This document shows positions 19,678 through 32,765 of a DNA stretch of 64,000 bases, piece by piece. The DNA comes from Lota lota (taxonomy: Eukaryota; Chordata; Actinopteri; Gadiformes; Lotidae). A program made the position numbers and the translations under genes. Every line of letters begins with the position of its first letter. Within the stretch, counting starts at the first letter, position 1. Where the stretch lies: NCBI GenBank assembly GCA_026745465.1, contig JACYXH010000312.1, positions 1,881,042-1,945,041 on the forward strand, in the 5' to 3' direction. The notes under the pieces are model-generated. The model was given only the letters and a program-made list of their open reading frames with translations. It was not told the DNA's origin and made no database searches.

Positions 19678-21874
19678 TATTGTGTTGTTTACTGAAAATC
19701 GTAGAACAACATAGTAAAAAAGAAATGTTCTGTAATATTGACGTTCACTAAGTACTATTTTGCTTCATGTAAGAGTTGCAAGCTAAAGGGGATGTAGATC
19801 ATTTGGCTGAATGACTGTCCTGTTTTGTTCATTATGGGCCACCGTATGTTGTGCGTATTCATGACAGCGCCAGTGCAATACCCAATTCAGTCTGGTACTG
19901 CATGAGGACCTGCTCCATGTCTGCTCTGTTAACCTGGTCTCTATTACCAATACACCAGCGGTGACTTGAAGACAGTGTGATCATTTACTTGCACAGAGGA
20001 ACCAATTGCTACCATTTATTCTGATAATACAACGTAATTGCAGGGCAGAATAAGTGAACCTGAGGTCAGTCTCCAGAGTGAACGCTTAAGCAGAAATTGT
20101 TCATGCATAGGGTTTTGTTTCTCTGGAGTTAAAGCTCCTCCTTAAAAGGGGAATATCTTCCTGATCGGCTCGTGTGGGCTTACGCTGTCTGACTTGGGTG
20201 TTCAAGGTAGAACTATTACCCAGGTTCAATTTGGTTTCTAAAAGCTCTATGGGCCCTATCTGCTCATACCAGATGGTTGGCTGATTTGTTTGTGTATGAA
20301 GTATGTGTCCTTGAGAGAAGACCCCTCACTCTATGTCCAAGTGTTGTGTGAGCTTTGGTTTAACATAAATGGTTGTACATAGGCAACCAGATATTGGGTA
20401 ATAGCTTAGCTCAGTTCCCCTTATATGACATTCTCGTGATGGCACACAGGACAATATATTCCACAAGCAGAAGAAACAGGATTAAAAAATAACATTAACA
20501 AAACGATGTAGAACTGACAGTAGGCCTGTACAATATAAAACATATATAGGCCTATATCGTCTCTGTATGTATCCACAAATGCCTGTGGAGGCAGGCCATA
20601 ATCAGGTTTTGCTTTGCCCTAAAACAAAAAGCGAAATCTAAAGTTTTGGTCCGCACCCAAGTTAGATTGCTGTGTTCACAAGTGCCAACTTCACCATACC
20701 AGAAGTTCAACTGTACCAAGGGTGTGAGTAACATTTCCCAAATTGTGTGTTTATGAAAGTGCCCATGGACATATCGGTTCATGTAGGATGTGCAAGTTGG
20801 CAAAAGTTTAAGCATAGTACCAGGAAAGGCGTCTTTAGAACCAGCCTCTCAAGCAGATGAAACAAAGGTGTTCTTTACAAGAGCGTCTCCACCATGTGGA
20901 ATTCTCCATCCTGGTCAAGACCCCATATGAGCTGGAGGACTATGAGCCTTGCGAAACTCCAGTTGTTGCTCTTGTACGCCACCCTGACCAATGAGTTAAC
21001 CAACAATTGCATTTGGGCCCCTTCGATGAAATGTAAGTCTATTTAAACAATGTAGAGAGACTGGGTTCCTACCTTCATACACTTTGACATCAGACAACTT
21101 CAAAATGCAAATCTTAGGACTGGGCTGGTGATAAACCACCCTTCCTTTCCCATGCACTGGACAATCTGAGTGAAGTTGTCTGGGATATCAGAGATGATGG
21201 CACGCCTGAGGAAGAGAGAAGGTTCAGTATCCTGGGTGAAGATATCTCAGGCGGTCTGCACCAGACGTACTTGAGCAAGACATAATCTAACTGATCCTGA
21301 AGACCAAGTTGTAACTGGCATCTGTGTGTCAATGGATGTTAGCAGGGGCAAATGTGTACATCTAGCAGTCAATGTGTATCCTTGTAAAACCATTCCGATC
21401 ATGCAAGTTCAAATGATGTTGCTCTCTGCGGATCGGTCTGGCCTCGATCCCATTGAAAGCCTTTTCCAAACAGTTCAAATGAACTGTTTGAAAATGCTTG
21501 TACGGGTCCTTAACTTGTTCGCAGACTGAAGACTGACTGGCCGCTCAACGCACGTTAATGCGTGACGCAGCTTTATGACGCGTGAAACCGCAGAATAGTT
21601 CGTCAGGATGAAAATGACTAAATAAATACTAAAAAATACTTTAAGAAGTAATATTAAACATCTATGGAGCCGTTTTCCTCCTCAAAACGATTGTGCCTAT
21701 GGAATATCACAAGTAAGAATATACTTTAATTTAAATGTCATCGTTACTCTGTTATGGCGGGATCATTTTAAAGAACTCAACGATAGTGTATTGATTCGTG
21801 GATTAACTACCAATTAAAACATGACATGGTTCTGGAGAAACAACATGTTCAGTTACTGACAATAGCTAATAGTT

Positions 21875-21960
<86 letters not shown>
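21875..21960. repeat. (CA)n microsatellite
   Basis: A pure CA run of 86 bases. The copy-2 counterpart is 36,974-37,073 with one aacc interruption. Confidence 0.95.
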
Positions 21961-21961
<1 letters not shown>

Positions 21962-22715
21962 GTAAGTAATTATCCTCATGTAACTATAGTCTTGAGAAGG
22001 TCAGCATTACAGAGCAATCAAAACTCCCAGACTTAAAGATGGTACACACCAGCCGAGTCTGGAGGTCTTTCTGGGATAAAAACATCCTCTACATCCAAGA
22101 CCAGCAGCAGATTTATTTGTATTTGCATTCAATTGCACTCATTTGCAAATACATCTGCTCACGCATAACTGGCACGTATTGACACTATCATAGACGGATA
22201 TGCTCAACAGCAGACAGACATACCCTTGAGAGGGGCAGGAGTACTACAGTGAATCTGTAGTACCCTTCTACATGTACTGATATGGAACGTTAACCTTATC
22301 ACACAGGCAAATGCAAAAGACACAAAGGAAATGCTACATGCAAAATACATAAAAAACAATACACGAGAAACATAAATGTTGGGAACAACCATAAGCAGAA
22401 TGCATGTAAACGTGACTACTGGTGCCTTCCACCTTCACTGTAGAAGTTGTATAGAAATATGGCCGTGAATAATCTCTACAACCACACAACACCTTAACCC
22501 ACGTCAAGCCAGGCTCATGTCATTTGGACCACGTCTGGACCACACAACACTTGCAAGTATCACTTGGCCCCCATTTGCCCAAAATGTGTCTGCTACCTGG
22601 GATGGCTTGAATGTGTATTAATATTAGTGAGCGGTACAACATTTGGAAAAGTAAATACGATCATGTTACTTGCACATGTTCCAATTGCTGTGTGTTAGAA
22701 AGACGGAGAGAGAAC

Positions 22716-22754
22716 GTGTGTGTGTGTGTGTGTTTATGTGTGTGTGTTTGTGTG
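22716..22754. repeat. (GT)n microsatellite, imperfect
   Basis: A GT run interrupted by ttat and ttt. The copy-2 counterpart at 37,820-37,871 is longer. Confidence 0.9.
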
Positions 22755-23763
22755 CGTCTATCTGTTACTTTCTTACACAGGTGTCTAGGTAAGATATCCA
22801 TATTTTATATATATAGTTTTATTATTATTGCAAACCAATAAATGCAGTAACAGAAAGGCACAGGCTCATATACACATACAATTCATATACAAATATTTAC
22901 ATCAGTTTAATTAAGTGTTTAACATTCACAAATGTCTGCTGATTTGTTTGTATGTACACAACAAATTAACCTTGCAGATACTGATTTCACATTTCATTCA
23001 TTATTCCTGTTAAGCTACAGCATATGTGGCGAATAGAGTATTGACATCCCTGTCTTTAAAGTCCATCAAAATCTGTTCAGAAGCACGTAGAACCAGGCTT
23101 TTAGCTTGCTACACACGTTATCATTAAAACAATGTTAAAATAGTACCACAGTGATTCAAAAATAGCATCATATGCTTCCCTTAATCACTTAAAAATGTGT
23201 AGTGAAGTGTGTTTTTCTACATCGACTGATATTACGTTGTACCTACTAAGTATTTACATTTAATATTATACAAACGTATATAGTTGGTGTTTTAGTATTA
23301 AAGATTTGTAGAAAGTAGTTAAGTAAAAAAATAGTATTATGCTCATTTTAAGTGCAGATGTAATCATCAGTTCAATTATGTTGCATCTCTCTTAGATTCT
23401 TCATCATACATCCTCTTCAGCTTATAATTTTTTGAAAATAATTGTAGACTTTAGCTTGATCATTTCATTAGAGATGATTTCAGACTGGTTTTGTGTTAAT
23501 CAGGAAACAAGGTCCACAATAATGCTACATGGATTTGTAACAGAATGTCTTATTATACTACCAAGCCGTGTCAATGCAACATCGGGATGTTGGCAGTGTT
23601 CTAAAGGCTGAACACTTTACAATTAGTTAGTTGAGCAGTTGTGTGGAATTTCTTTGGATGCAGTATGACTGAATTTAGTTTTGTTTGCAAAATCACATTA
23701 AAAATAAATCTTCCTGAAGGAACTTGACTCTTCCTGCAGGAACTCTCACTCTCTTCGTCTTCA

Positions 23764-26733
23764 TTAGACAACAGTTTGGCCCAGTCCCTCAGACATGGTT
23801 TGGTTCGCCTGCGAAGAGCACATACATGTCTGAGAAAATATTCAATCATCAATCCTGTTTAGATGAATAGCCACAGGTAGTGCGGCTATTAAGTAATATA
23901 AACCAGTTCTACCAGCAGTGATGCAACTCCCTTTTTGATAAATGGTGGTTGATCCTGGTTGTGCACCATTCAGGCTAAACCACAACTATCCTTTTAGAAC
24001 GATGTACAATAGAAGCTTTAGTTTGTCTTTCATTCCACAAAGCACCCTTGAAAAAAATATAGAGAACAACTTTTTCTTTCTCCTGTTTCTATAATGAAGC
24101 ATTTGGCTTGTTTGATGAATTGTATGTACTCGCATGATTCTTACAATTTCTGGGTAGTTTCTTCATTGTTGAACGTACTTATTGTAAGTTGCTTTGGATA
24201 TAAGCAACTTAAATGTAAAGTAATGTAAACCTTTCAGTAGAAAACATTTACAGAGACATTATTTAGTCTGTGTATTTTCATTATCATATGCAAAGAAAAA
24301 TCTGTTTACCAAATGCTAAGAAATGATTCCTTTACTGTTAAGAAATAAAAGGTGATACAAATAAATTACAATAAAATATGAACACACCATTACATGGATG
24401 TTGGTTCTCCGTAGGAATTTCTTTATGTGAACCTCTAAAAAAGGGAAGATACAGTAAGCATATTTTTACAAAATATATTGTTATTATACAGCCATGGCGA
24501 TAAAATGACCGACATGTAAAATATTAACTCGATCAATGATTGCACAATATTGTGATACATTTCATAGTGACCGTTCAGATAATAGACCAGACATAAGTAG
24601 CATAAGACAGGTTTATAACGATGGAAGAGGTGGCCTTTTTTTATCACCTTTATCAGGCATGTATTCTGCCACGATTTCGAGTTTAACAAATTTATCACAG
24701 GAATGAATAACCGTAGGTTTTCACTTTAAATCTCTCCTTAATTCCAAGCCATGTAAGGGTTTCAATATAAAATCTAAATAAAAACACAAGACCATCAACA
24801 TTACACTAGTCAACCCATGATATAGCAACAGACATTTCTTGTAAGATTTTTATCTTTACTTTGGGTTTTGGTAAACAACCAAACTTTCTGTTTGGTTGAG
24901 GCTTGTCGCCCAACAGGTTTGTAAGGCTAATCAGTAGACAAAGAAAGTGTTCCTTGTTTTCCATTCCAGCTCACATCTTTATTCCTTGATTACTTTTGTT
25001 TTGCTCCAAACTCCATTCTCAAATCTAACTTTGTGTTTGTTCAGGAACGATAGCCTGCAACAATACTCTTTGTACTCAAGCTGTTCACCTTTCCTAGAAG
25101 GCACTTCTGGGAAAGCCCAAGAAGACTACTTACGTTTAGCGCATCGTTTTCTCAGGAAGAACAGCAGTCCTATGATCACTAAAACAACGACCACAGAGGG
25201 GACTACTTTGGATGCCAATTGTGAATCTGGATCTGGAGCAGATAGAAAGTAAAGATTAAGATTTTCTTAGTGTATGTGACATGCTCTTTTGTTGTCACAC
25301 TCCTCTCATCAACAGCTTCAACCTGCATTGTGTAACTTTCTCACTGCTGCCAACACATTTGCTAGCAGATCATTTTTTGAAATGATGAAGCATAAATCCT
25401 GTGAACAGTTGCATTCATTTCAGCCCTCAGCTAATACATGAAACACACCCATGAGTGTAATTGGTCATCAAAATCTGGCCTACGGGTGAAATTGTTATTA
25501 GGGTAGAGAAGGCCTCAGAGAGAACGATACCTTCATAGTAAAGGGGAATGTTATAATGGGCTTCTCTTTCCCTGCCTCCACTGCTTGTAGGCTCTGGGAA
25601 GCTGTGTTCGGGGCTCACTCTGCTAGAGAGGAGACTGGTGTATGCATAGGTATTTTGTACAACTCTTGTGTGCTTCTTTGCTTTTAGAAGTCTCATCTGT
25701 CCTAGATGCAATATCTCATAAAGGAATTACTGCAACAATGGCGTCCTGTAAATGGCTGGGTGTCAAATCATAACTGTGTTCATCAAACCAACCGATTGTC
25801 TGTTCAGAGCTACCATCCTTCGGGTAAGACATCAAAATATCCTTGTTGTTTTGAGTCACTCCGGTGGTCGGAGTGCTATAGGTGGCTGAAAAGAGAAAAC
25901 ATAATGGGGTGAATACATGAATTTTAATCTGCTTAGTTTGTTATGAATATCTCTAATAACTAAATGTGTGGCACATTTCTAATAGGTATTTCTACTCTTG
26001 CTCAAATAGAAACTATGCACTGATCCTCAAGCTGTTTTCAGTCTTCTATGGAGCTACTACAAGAAGGAGCTCCTCTCAAAACAACTAAAGAAGACGTTAT
26101 TGTTTTTTGGCATATTTGTATTAATAACCTCACGCTTTTGCATTTCCCTTTAAGTCACACAGCTCGTTGTCCAAAAACACAATATTTATTAATCAGCGAT
26201 AGGCCAGACCCACCTGAGAGTTCGAGGCTGGCTGAGCTGTCACAATAGCCTCTATTGGTGATCACTTTGCACATGTAGTTTCCAACGTCTCCCACCATGG
26301 TGTTGGTCACCAGCATCGAGACATTCAAGTTGCTCTCATTCCGGTGGGGCTCAGCCAATGTAAAGCGTGGTTCAGATTTGGGGGCATTACCTCTTTTGTA
26401 TTCTATTAAAGTGGCTCCTTCTTTCATCCAAAGTACCATCTCTATCCGTACATCTGACGCTTCTTGTGAAAGATTCACAATGCACTCCAATAATGACTGT
26501 TGGCCTAACCGTCCTTGCTTGTAATCATTACACTTCAGATTTACAAAACCTGCAAAGATAAATGTTCAAATTAGATCAGAGTATTATTAATGCATTATAT
26601 ATATGAATATTATATAACACATATCAGTGATTAAAGTTGGTTATGGTAAATATACCAACTTACTGAAATCACACCCAGCAATGATATTGCAGATAAGGGT
26701 CAGGGACAGCAAGCACACTCCCCAGGAGGCCAT
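23764..26733 (-). CDS. Ig-domain type I membrane protein, copy B
   Basis: Exons on the minus strand: signal 26,664-26,733 (MASWGVCLLS start, phase 1); Ig 26,214-26,549 (112 codons; strand-B Cys in LLECIVN, Trp in VLWMKEG, strand-F Cys in GNYMCKV, N-glycosylation sites); optional stalk 25,713-25,885, which reads into TGA; transmembrane 25,134-25,226 (VVPSVVVVLVIIGLLFFLRKRC, phase 1 both ends); and candidate tails 24,394-24,434 and 23,764-23,829 (TAA). Skipping the stalk gives a membrane form of about 200 aa; using it gives a secreted form. The signal, Ig and TM exons are firm and the tails tentative. A receptor or adhesion role is inferred from architecture only. I do not recognise an orthologue. 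Confidence 0.65.
25713..25885 (-). other. Stop-bearing stalk exon of Ig gene B
   Basis: It follows a CTTTTCAG acceptor and reads in frame from the Ig exon (ATYSTPTTGVTQNN...) to TGA at 25,713-25,715. The copy-C version is 21 bases (7 codons) shorter and ends at the same TGA in frame. Confidence 0.5.
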
Positions 26734-28378
26734 GATCTCTGTAGGGTTATTCACACAGCTCTTAGCTTTCTTCTTTATTTTTCTACCATCTGTTGGTCAA
26801 CAAGATGCACACGTTTAACATTGCCAAGCTTCAGCTGGATATACTAGACTTTCTTCCCCCATAGTCATGTTCCTATTACTCTCCAAATGCCCTTGCCAGT
26901 GCAGCTGAGAATCAATGTAAGTAACATGTAAGATGTAAGTAACGCCTGTGCATTGCACAGGTGTAGGAAGTATGCAGGTGAGTCTTTTTCTATTAAATTG
27001 CCTACAGATAAATCTGTTCACTTTTCCGGGGAGCAAATGTCCCAGTTAAAGCCATTGATTGGATTTGGCTTTAGAGCAATTAGGCCTGCCCTAAATGTTA
27101 ACAATACATCTTTGATCCAGCAGTCCTATTGATACATAAAAATAAATAAAAAGGATTTCATTAATCGGTAGAAGTAGTGCTCTGTGTATATCGTTTAGAG
27201 AACTTAGAGAATCACCCCGCAAGAATAATTTTGCCCCAAAACATATCTTGACGTACACAGACTCTCACAGTCTACTGTGAGTGACTTTCATTGACCAGTG
27301 TAGCAGTAGTGCAGAGATATTGCATTCTCCCATTTCACAGCAAGACACCATCGTTTTTCCCCCACCACGTTTATCCCACAAAGAAGTAACTTTCCAATCA
27401 GCTAGTAGTTCTAGCTAGCAAGCTATATACTCAAAAAGCGAAGCTTTTCTTCAATCGCATGCACAAAGTTGATTGACAGCCAGAGATGCTCATAAGTCCT
27501 TTTTTGCAAGTCCAAGTCAAGTCTCAAGTCTTTGGTCACAAGTCCAAGTCAAGTCTCAAGTCTTTCTTTGCAAGTCCAAATCAAGTCTCAAATCTCTTAT
27601 GGTTGTAATAGGGTTGCACTGATCCCACTTTTTCATTACCGATACAGACTCTGAGCAACACATCTTGGAATGGGCCGGTACCGAGTACCGATCTGATACC
27701 AATGAGGGGGTTTGTCTTTCATTAAAAAGCTGCAAATTGGGCTAGCCTAAACCCACATGTTTTTTTTAAATATGAATATATTAAATGGATATGTACAACA
27801 TGAAATGATTTTGCACAAATATAACTCATATAAGCCGAATATTAGACAGGCCCATTTCCAAACGTTGAATAAAGTAAATGGGAACATACAAGCATGACTG
27901 AATTGTATGCAATATTAATTTATTCGTTTCTTAAAAATATATAGGCCTACACACCAGCCAAATTAACATTATAAGATACATAGTGTATGTTTTTAGTATT
28001 TGTTTGTTCCCTGTATCCCTGACATCTCTTACTATAATCATTGTGTGCTGATTATATCAGGGTTCTTAGCAAAACAAGATTTAAAAATAAATAAAGATCT
28101 TACCTATTGCAGCTTTAACAAAGTCAAAGTCAACGTTTCAAACTGCAAGACGCGATTGGTAAATAAAACCACAATAGGTGTTTATTATGCATCGCGCTGC
28201 TGGGTTAGGTTTAATCTCCTTTTGTTGCACAGAAACATTGAATGTTTCACATACGAAAAAGGAAAGTGGTGGCCTCGACGAACAGCGACAAGGGTTCCAA
28301 CTTGGCGTTAGGTGAACGCAGACATCGCCTAAACCCGCTCATTCACACAGACGCACAGACGCACAGCCTGGAAGCCTT

Positions 28379-28419
<41 letters not shown>

Positions 28420-29388
28420 CTCCAGCGTGCTCCGTGTGGGCTGCTTCTCACCACTGTCTATTGTCCGATCTTGCCCAACACAGCCTAAGGCTGGAATCTT
28501 CCTTATTTCTAAAAGGTACCCGTGGGCGAGAGAAAATAGCTCTTCACGCAGTTGATCCTACAGAACACATGACGTAGAGTCGTCCAGCCTGTAGCCTCAC
28601 GCAAATGAACACGACATCACAACAAACTAAGTGGTTAAAGTTGGTACACCAGTCAAATAAGTTACCGTCTCCGTCTCCGTCTCCGTCTCCGTCTCCTTCG
28701 ATATGAACCAAGCGTTGGGTTTCACAGCAATACGTTCTTACCTTCGGTTTCGTGATGACTATTACGAATACAGGTCGAATTTCCTCCGGGGGAGTTCATG
28801 GCACATTCAACACTTGAGCCCAAAGTAGGGGGACTGAAACAACAACATACCGGTTGATCAGACTTGCACCAAGTTCAACAGAGACTACATGTAATTATTC
28901 TCTGACTTTGTCTTGTTGTTCTTCCTAATTGCTCTTCTATTCTCCCTCTCTATATTGTTAACAACTTGGATTGCTCAGGACTTTAACTTTAATTTATGTA
29001 GCCAATGATTAAAAGAAAGCGGACACGATTTGTAGAGGGGGGGGGGGGGGGGGGGGGGGGGGGCTTCAGTTGCGGGGGTTCAGTTTTGTTGGGGGGGGGG
29101 GGTGGTGGTGTCTAAACTGAATTAGGCACGCTCTCATCACGGAGAAGTCCTCCACCGCTCCCCCCTCACCGGTGTGTTGCACAACAGGCGCAGAGCGCGG
29201 TTGGCCTGAAGGCAGAGCTCTTTAAAGATGCGCTACCGTTCAGTCTAACAGACTTTAATATCTTTATAATCCCCTAATAAAGAAATATCTTTATTAGAGG
29301 TTAGGGTTAGTCTAACATACTTTAATATCTTTATAATCCCCTAATTAAGAAATATCTTTATAAAGAAATATCTTTATAAAGAAATATC
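26734..29388. other. Non-coding stretch with simple repeats, copy 2
   Basis: Counterpart of 432-3,048. The caagtccaagtcaagtct minisatellite has three units (27,507-27,600) instead of two. The CCGTCT tract has five units (28,665-28,697) instead of four. C tract 28,380-28,416; G tract 29,037-29,063. No gene seen. Confidence 0.65.
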
Positions 29389-30727
29389 TTTGATAGGGGG
29401 GAAAGAAAAGGAGGCAGGTCTGTCCCGGGTGGGAGCCAGCTTCCTCTGCTTCTGGCCCCTCTCTGCCTGGCACTGCTGCTGAGGAGGAGGAGGAGGAGGA
29501 GGAGGAGGAGGAGGAGGAGGCGGCGGCGGCGGAGGAGGAGGAGGAGGAGGAGGAGGAGGCGGCGGAGGAGGAGGAGGCGGCGTCCTGCTGCGTTGTGAAC
29601 GAGAGCGACTTACTGCCGGCCTGGTGGGAGGAGTCTTCTTCGGCGCTGGCGTGTGCTTGCATCTCCTTGATGTCCTGTTCGTCGCCCCTGACCGCCGGAC
29701 TTGGTTCTCTGAAGCGTGCTCCGTCGAGAGGGAGGTCGCGATGAAAGAAGAAGCCCCGATCTCCGTGGATTGGTGCCTATGGGACATAGGCAGACATGAG
29801 ACACGATATAGCAAAGTAGATAACTCTTGGCTGGCTCGATAAAAGGCTAAGACTAATGGATATCAATGGATGGATTATTTCATATGCTGAGGGGAGTGGG
29901 GTCGTCAGGTGTTTGATACTCATCCTTCCCGATATGGGTCGGGTTGCCTGATTTCGGAGTCAGGGCCATTGAGCTGGTCCGGTGAGCAGCCTGGGGGTGG
30001 GCCGTGTCCTCCTCAGGACCGCGGAAGCACGGGTTGGTTCCCAGTTGGTTCCCATGGTCTGGTTCGAGGGCAGCCGTCGTCTTTGCCGAAACCTGGGCTC
30101 TGTATTGGTAGGATGGGGCGTGGCTCGTCCATCCCCCTGATGATATGGAGCCTCTGGGAGCTGGAAGTCAGAGTCTGTAGGGGAACACAGGGGCTGTGGC
30201 TCTCCCAGCGTGGGAGAGGTGGTGCCACTTGGCTCCGGTATCCTTGCTGATGTGTTCCAAGGATGAGCTGGGTAGGACACCAGGGCTGGTTGTTGTGGGG
30301 TGGCATGTGGTATCACCACCACCGGGGCCATCATCTGACCTGTTTTCTCTTTTTTCCCTACATCTGTCTCTCAACATCCCATATCTCCTTAATAACATAA
30401 GCCTACGTACCCCACGGGGGGGAGCCTTCGGACGCGGTTCCGTCAATGACCAGGTCGTCTCCCATGTCCTCCTCGCCGCGACGTCGGGAGATATCGACGG
30501 CGTCGGCTAACCCCACCGAGGGGGTGAAGAAGGGGTGCCTGGAGAGGAGCACCTCTCGGGGCAGGGAACAGCAGGCCGCCCGGCAGGGCAGCCATGGCGT
30601 GCTCCACACCCAAGCAGCGAAAACACGGGGACGTGCTCGTCGCCTGGGAGCCGCAAGAGGAGCAGAGAGGCCATGAAGAGGGCCGTTCCTTTGCCGACTC
30701 CACCACTCCGCTGCTGGAAGGAAAGAT
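29389..30727. other. GC-rich exon-like block, copy 2, rearranged
   Basis: The left part (GAG/GGC tract, 29,480-29,580) and the right part (30,413-30,727) match copy 1. Between 29,637 and 30,412 about 776 bases replace about 145 bases of copy 1. The replacement has Pro/Thr-rich frames and no recognised domain. Shared sequence ends at gaaagata near 30,727. Confidence 0.45.
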
Positions 30728-30735
30728 AAAAACTA

Positions 30736-31062
30736 AAACTTTTTACTGCCAATAACTGTCCTGACACCCTCTACCACCACCTAGGGGCGCCGGCTGCCAT
30801 TCCACCTCGTGCACTCTGCTTTCCACACCGACCTTCAATTAAACAATCACCGCACCCTACTTATCCACCAGTCTTCCTAGTAGCCGGCGCCAGATTGTTG
30901 TTTAACCACCTTGTGTTAGTTACTTTGTTCCAGTAAACAGATATTGTTATCCTCTCCCTGTCTACCCCTAACCCGCTCTTTTGGAAAATAAATCTTCTTT
31001 GGAATCTCTCACATCTCCGCCTCGCAGTGTCCGCATTTGGGTTCTCGTCCTGCTAGCGTAAC
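30736..31062. mobile_element. Copy-2-specific 327-bp insertion, probable LTR fragment
   Basis: It is flanked by aaaaacta on both sides (30,728-30,735; 31,063-31,070). The right end ctagcgtaac and an AATAAA at about 30,987 resemble a gypsy LTR 3' end. Copy 1 has unrelated sequence here. Confidence 0.45.
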
Positions 31063-31664
31063 AAAAACTAAGTTTACTGTAATGCTTATTACAAGTATAT
31101 AAGTAACTATTCCACTACTGAACACTAAACTGGACATACAACTTGCATACCAACTTTCCCAGTATATCTTTTATGACTTTATAATAAACCATTTATACCT
31201 CTCTATGTTATATTGTACATGTACATTGTACAGTCAGTAATGTCTATGGAGATGGGTAAAGACTCATTCTATGGCCCACTTCCAGGATGATTTCATTTTG
31301 AAACTCTTTTGGCAACGTTAATGTTTATTTTCCATGCCCCTAAAGCTCTTTTGAATTTAGTTAAACCAGAAAGCGAAAGATGTACTACAGCTGTAGATAC
31401 TTGGAGCGTTCTGTGTGGTCTTTTTTACATATTTCAGGCCTGCACACAACAAGCGAATATTCAACAAAAATGTTATGTTATAACATAGACGTATCAGTAA
31501 GTCAAGTCACATCAATAAAAACAATGGTAAATTATACATTTTTTCTACTTGACCAAATTTTCTAAAAGGCAGTGCATCTAGAACCTATCTGTTGATGCAC
31601 ATTGTGCATGTGCTCCTCGCCCAAGAAGTCAAGAGATATAGTCATATCTATGCCATTTGTTTAT

Positions 31665-32070
31665 ATATATTTACGAGAAAGAAGAAGGCTTTTTCACAAA
31701 CAATACTCGTGATCCAACACTAGGCATTCCCGCTGAGCGTCTGATGTCACAACAGATGTGCTCAGCCATTCCTGTGAGCACCAAACTGTTGGAACTAGTC
31801 CCAACGAACGCCCAGCCAATCAATGCCCGACTCCTCAACAAATGGCTCCCTCTGAAGCGTCACTGCGACCGTCGAGTCATTCTCTGCAGCCCTTGACAAG
31901 TGATCCGAAAGCAAAAGGATACAACAAACTTGGGACCGTGAAGGAGTTGCGCAAGTAGCCACGCTCCTACATCATCCAGTCCACCGGGAAGAGGAATTGC
32001 CGCAACATCCTTCCTGTTGCAGAGCTGCCGTCACCATAGCTCTACACAAAGGACCCTGACTCTCAGAACA
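31665..32070 (+). pseudogene. Ty3/gypsy integrase C-terminal remnant, copy 2
   Basis: Duplicate of the relic at 4,920-5,300. The 79-codon frame 31,657-31,896 contains DPTLGIPAERLMSQQM and ends in a stop. A later frame has an extra stop compared with copy 1 (AGTAGC instead of AGGAGC, near 31,956). Confidence 0.45.
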
Positions 32071-32337
32071 CCGACCCCTCCACAATGGACTGTGTTCCCC
32101 CCACACCACAAAAACCAAAGCCAAACGCCAGACAGTTACCTTACACATCCCCTCTGCGGCCAACGCCCACAGCACACCACTAAGAACAACAATGCACTAA
32201 CCACAACACTCTCAGGCCAAACCCTCAGACCAGTAAAACCTTTGAACAAAACAATAAAATAAAACATTCCTCTTTAATGTGGTTTCAGCAGTAGCTGCCA
32301 GTATATCAGAATATCATTTCTACTGGATTTTTGCACC

Positions 32338-32657
32338 AAGTTCTCTCACTCATTCACTTAGAGTGATTTTGTGAATCTGCCTACATGGTAAAGTGATATA
32401 TTTATTCACAGATTTGCCGTTGTATAGTCTAAAATCATTCTGTTTCAGATTATTGTGTTGTTTACTGAAAATCGTAGAACAACATAGTAAAAAAGAAATG
32501 TTCTGTAATATTGACGTTCACTGAGTAAAATTTTGCTTCATGTAAGAGTTGCAAGCTAAAGGGGATGTAGATCATTTGGCAAAATGACTGTCCTGTTTTG
32601 TTCATTATGGGCCACTGTATGTTGTGCGTATTCATGACAGCGCCAGTGCAATACCCA
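32338..32657. repeat. Empty LINE target site, duplicated beside the filled site
   Basis: The flank sequence runs directly from cagattatt into gtgttgtttactg without a LINE. From 32,658 the left flank starts again and carries the LINE, and the right flank recurs after the LINE at 34,347. Confidence 0.85.
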
Positions 32658-32765
32658 ACTCATTTACTTAAGAGTGATTTTGTGAATCTGCCTACATGGT
32701 AAAGTGATATATTTATTCACAGATTTGCCGTTGTATAGTTTAAAATCATTCTTTTTCAGATTATT

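Larger units (their letters stand above)
19682..23763. other. Long non-coding stretch of the duplicated unit, copy 1
   Basis: No gene is resolved. Two plus-strand coding-like pieces (20,881-20,994 and about 21,150-21,286) end in stops and could be relics. A long CA repeat (21,875-21,960) and a GT repeat (22,716-22,754) lie here. The region is downstream (3') of Ig gene B. Confidence 0.5.
1..26303. repeat. Segmental duplication, copy 1
   Basis: Position 1 aligns with position 26,304, and the whole interval is collinear with 26,304-41,883 apart from insertions. Visual comparison shows only scattered substitutions and small indels over kilobases. The main length difference is the 12.4-kb retrovirus at 6,520-18,914. 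The seams fall inside the Ig exon of the Ig-like genes, so unequal crossing-over between neighbouring Ig gene copies is the simplest origin. Confidence 0.9.
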
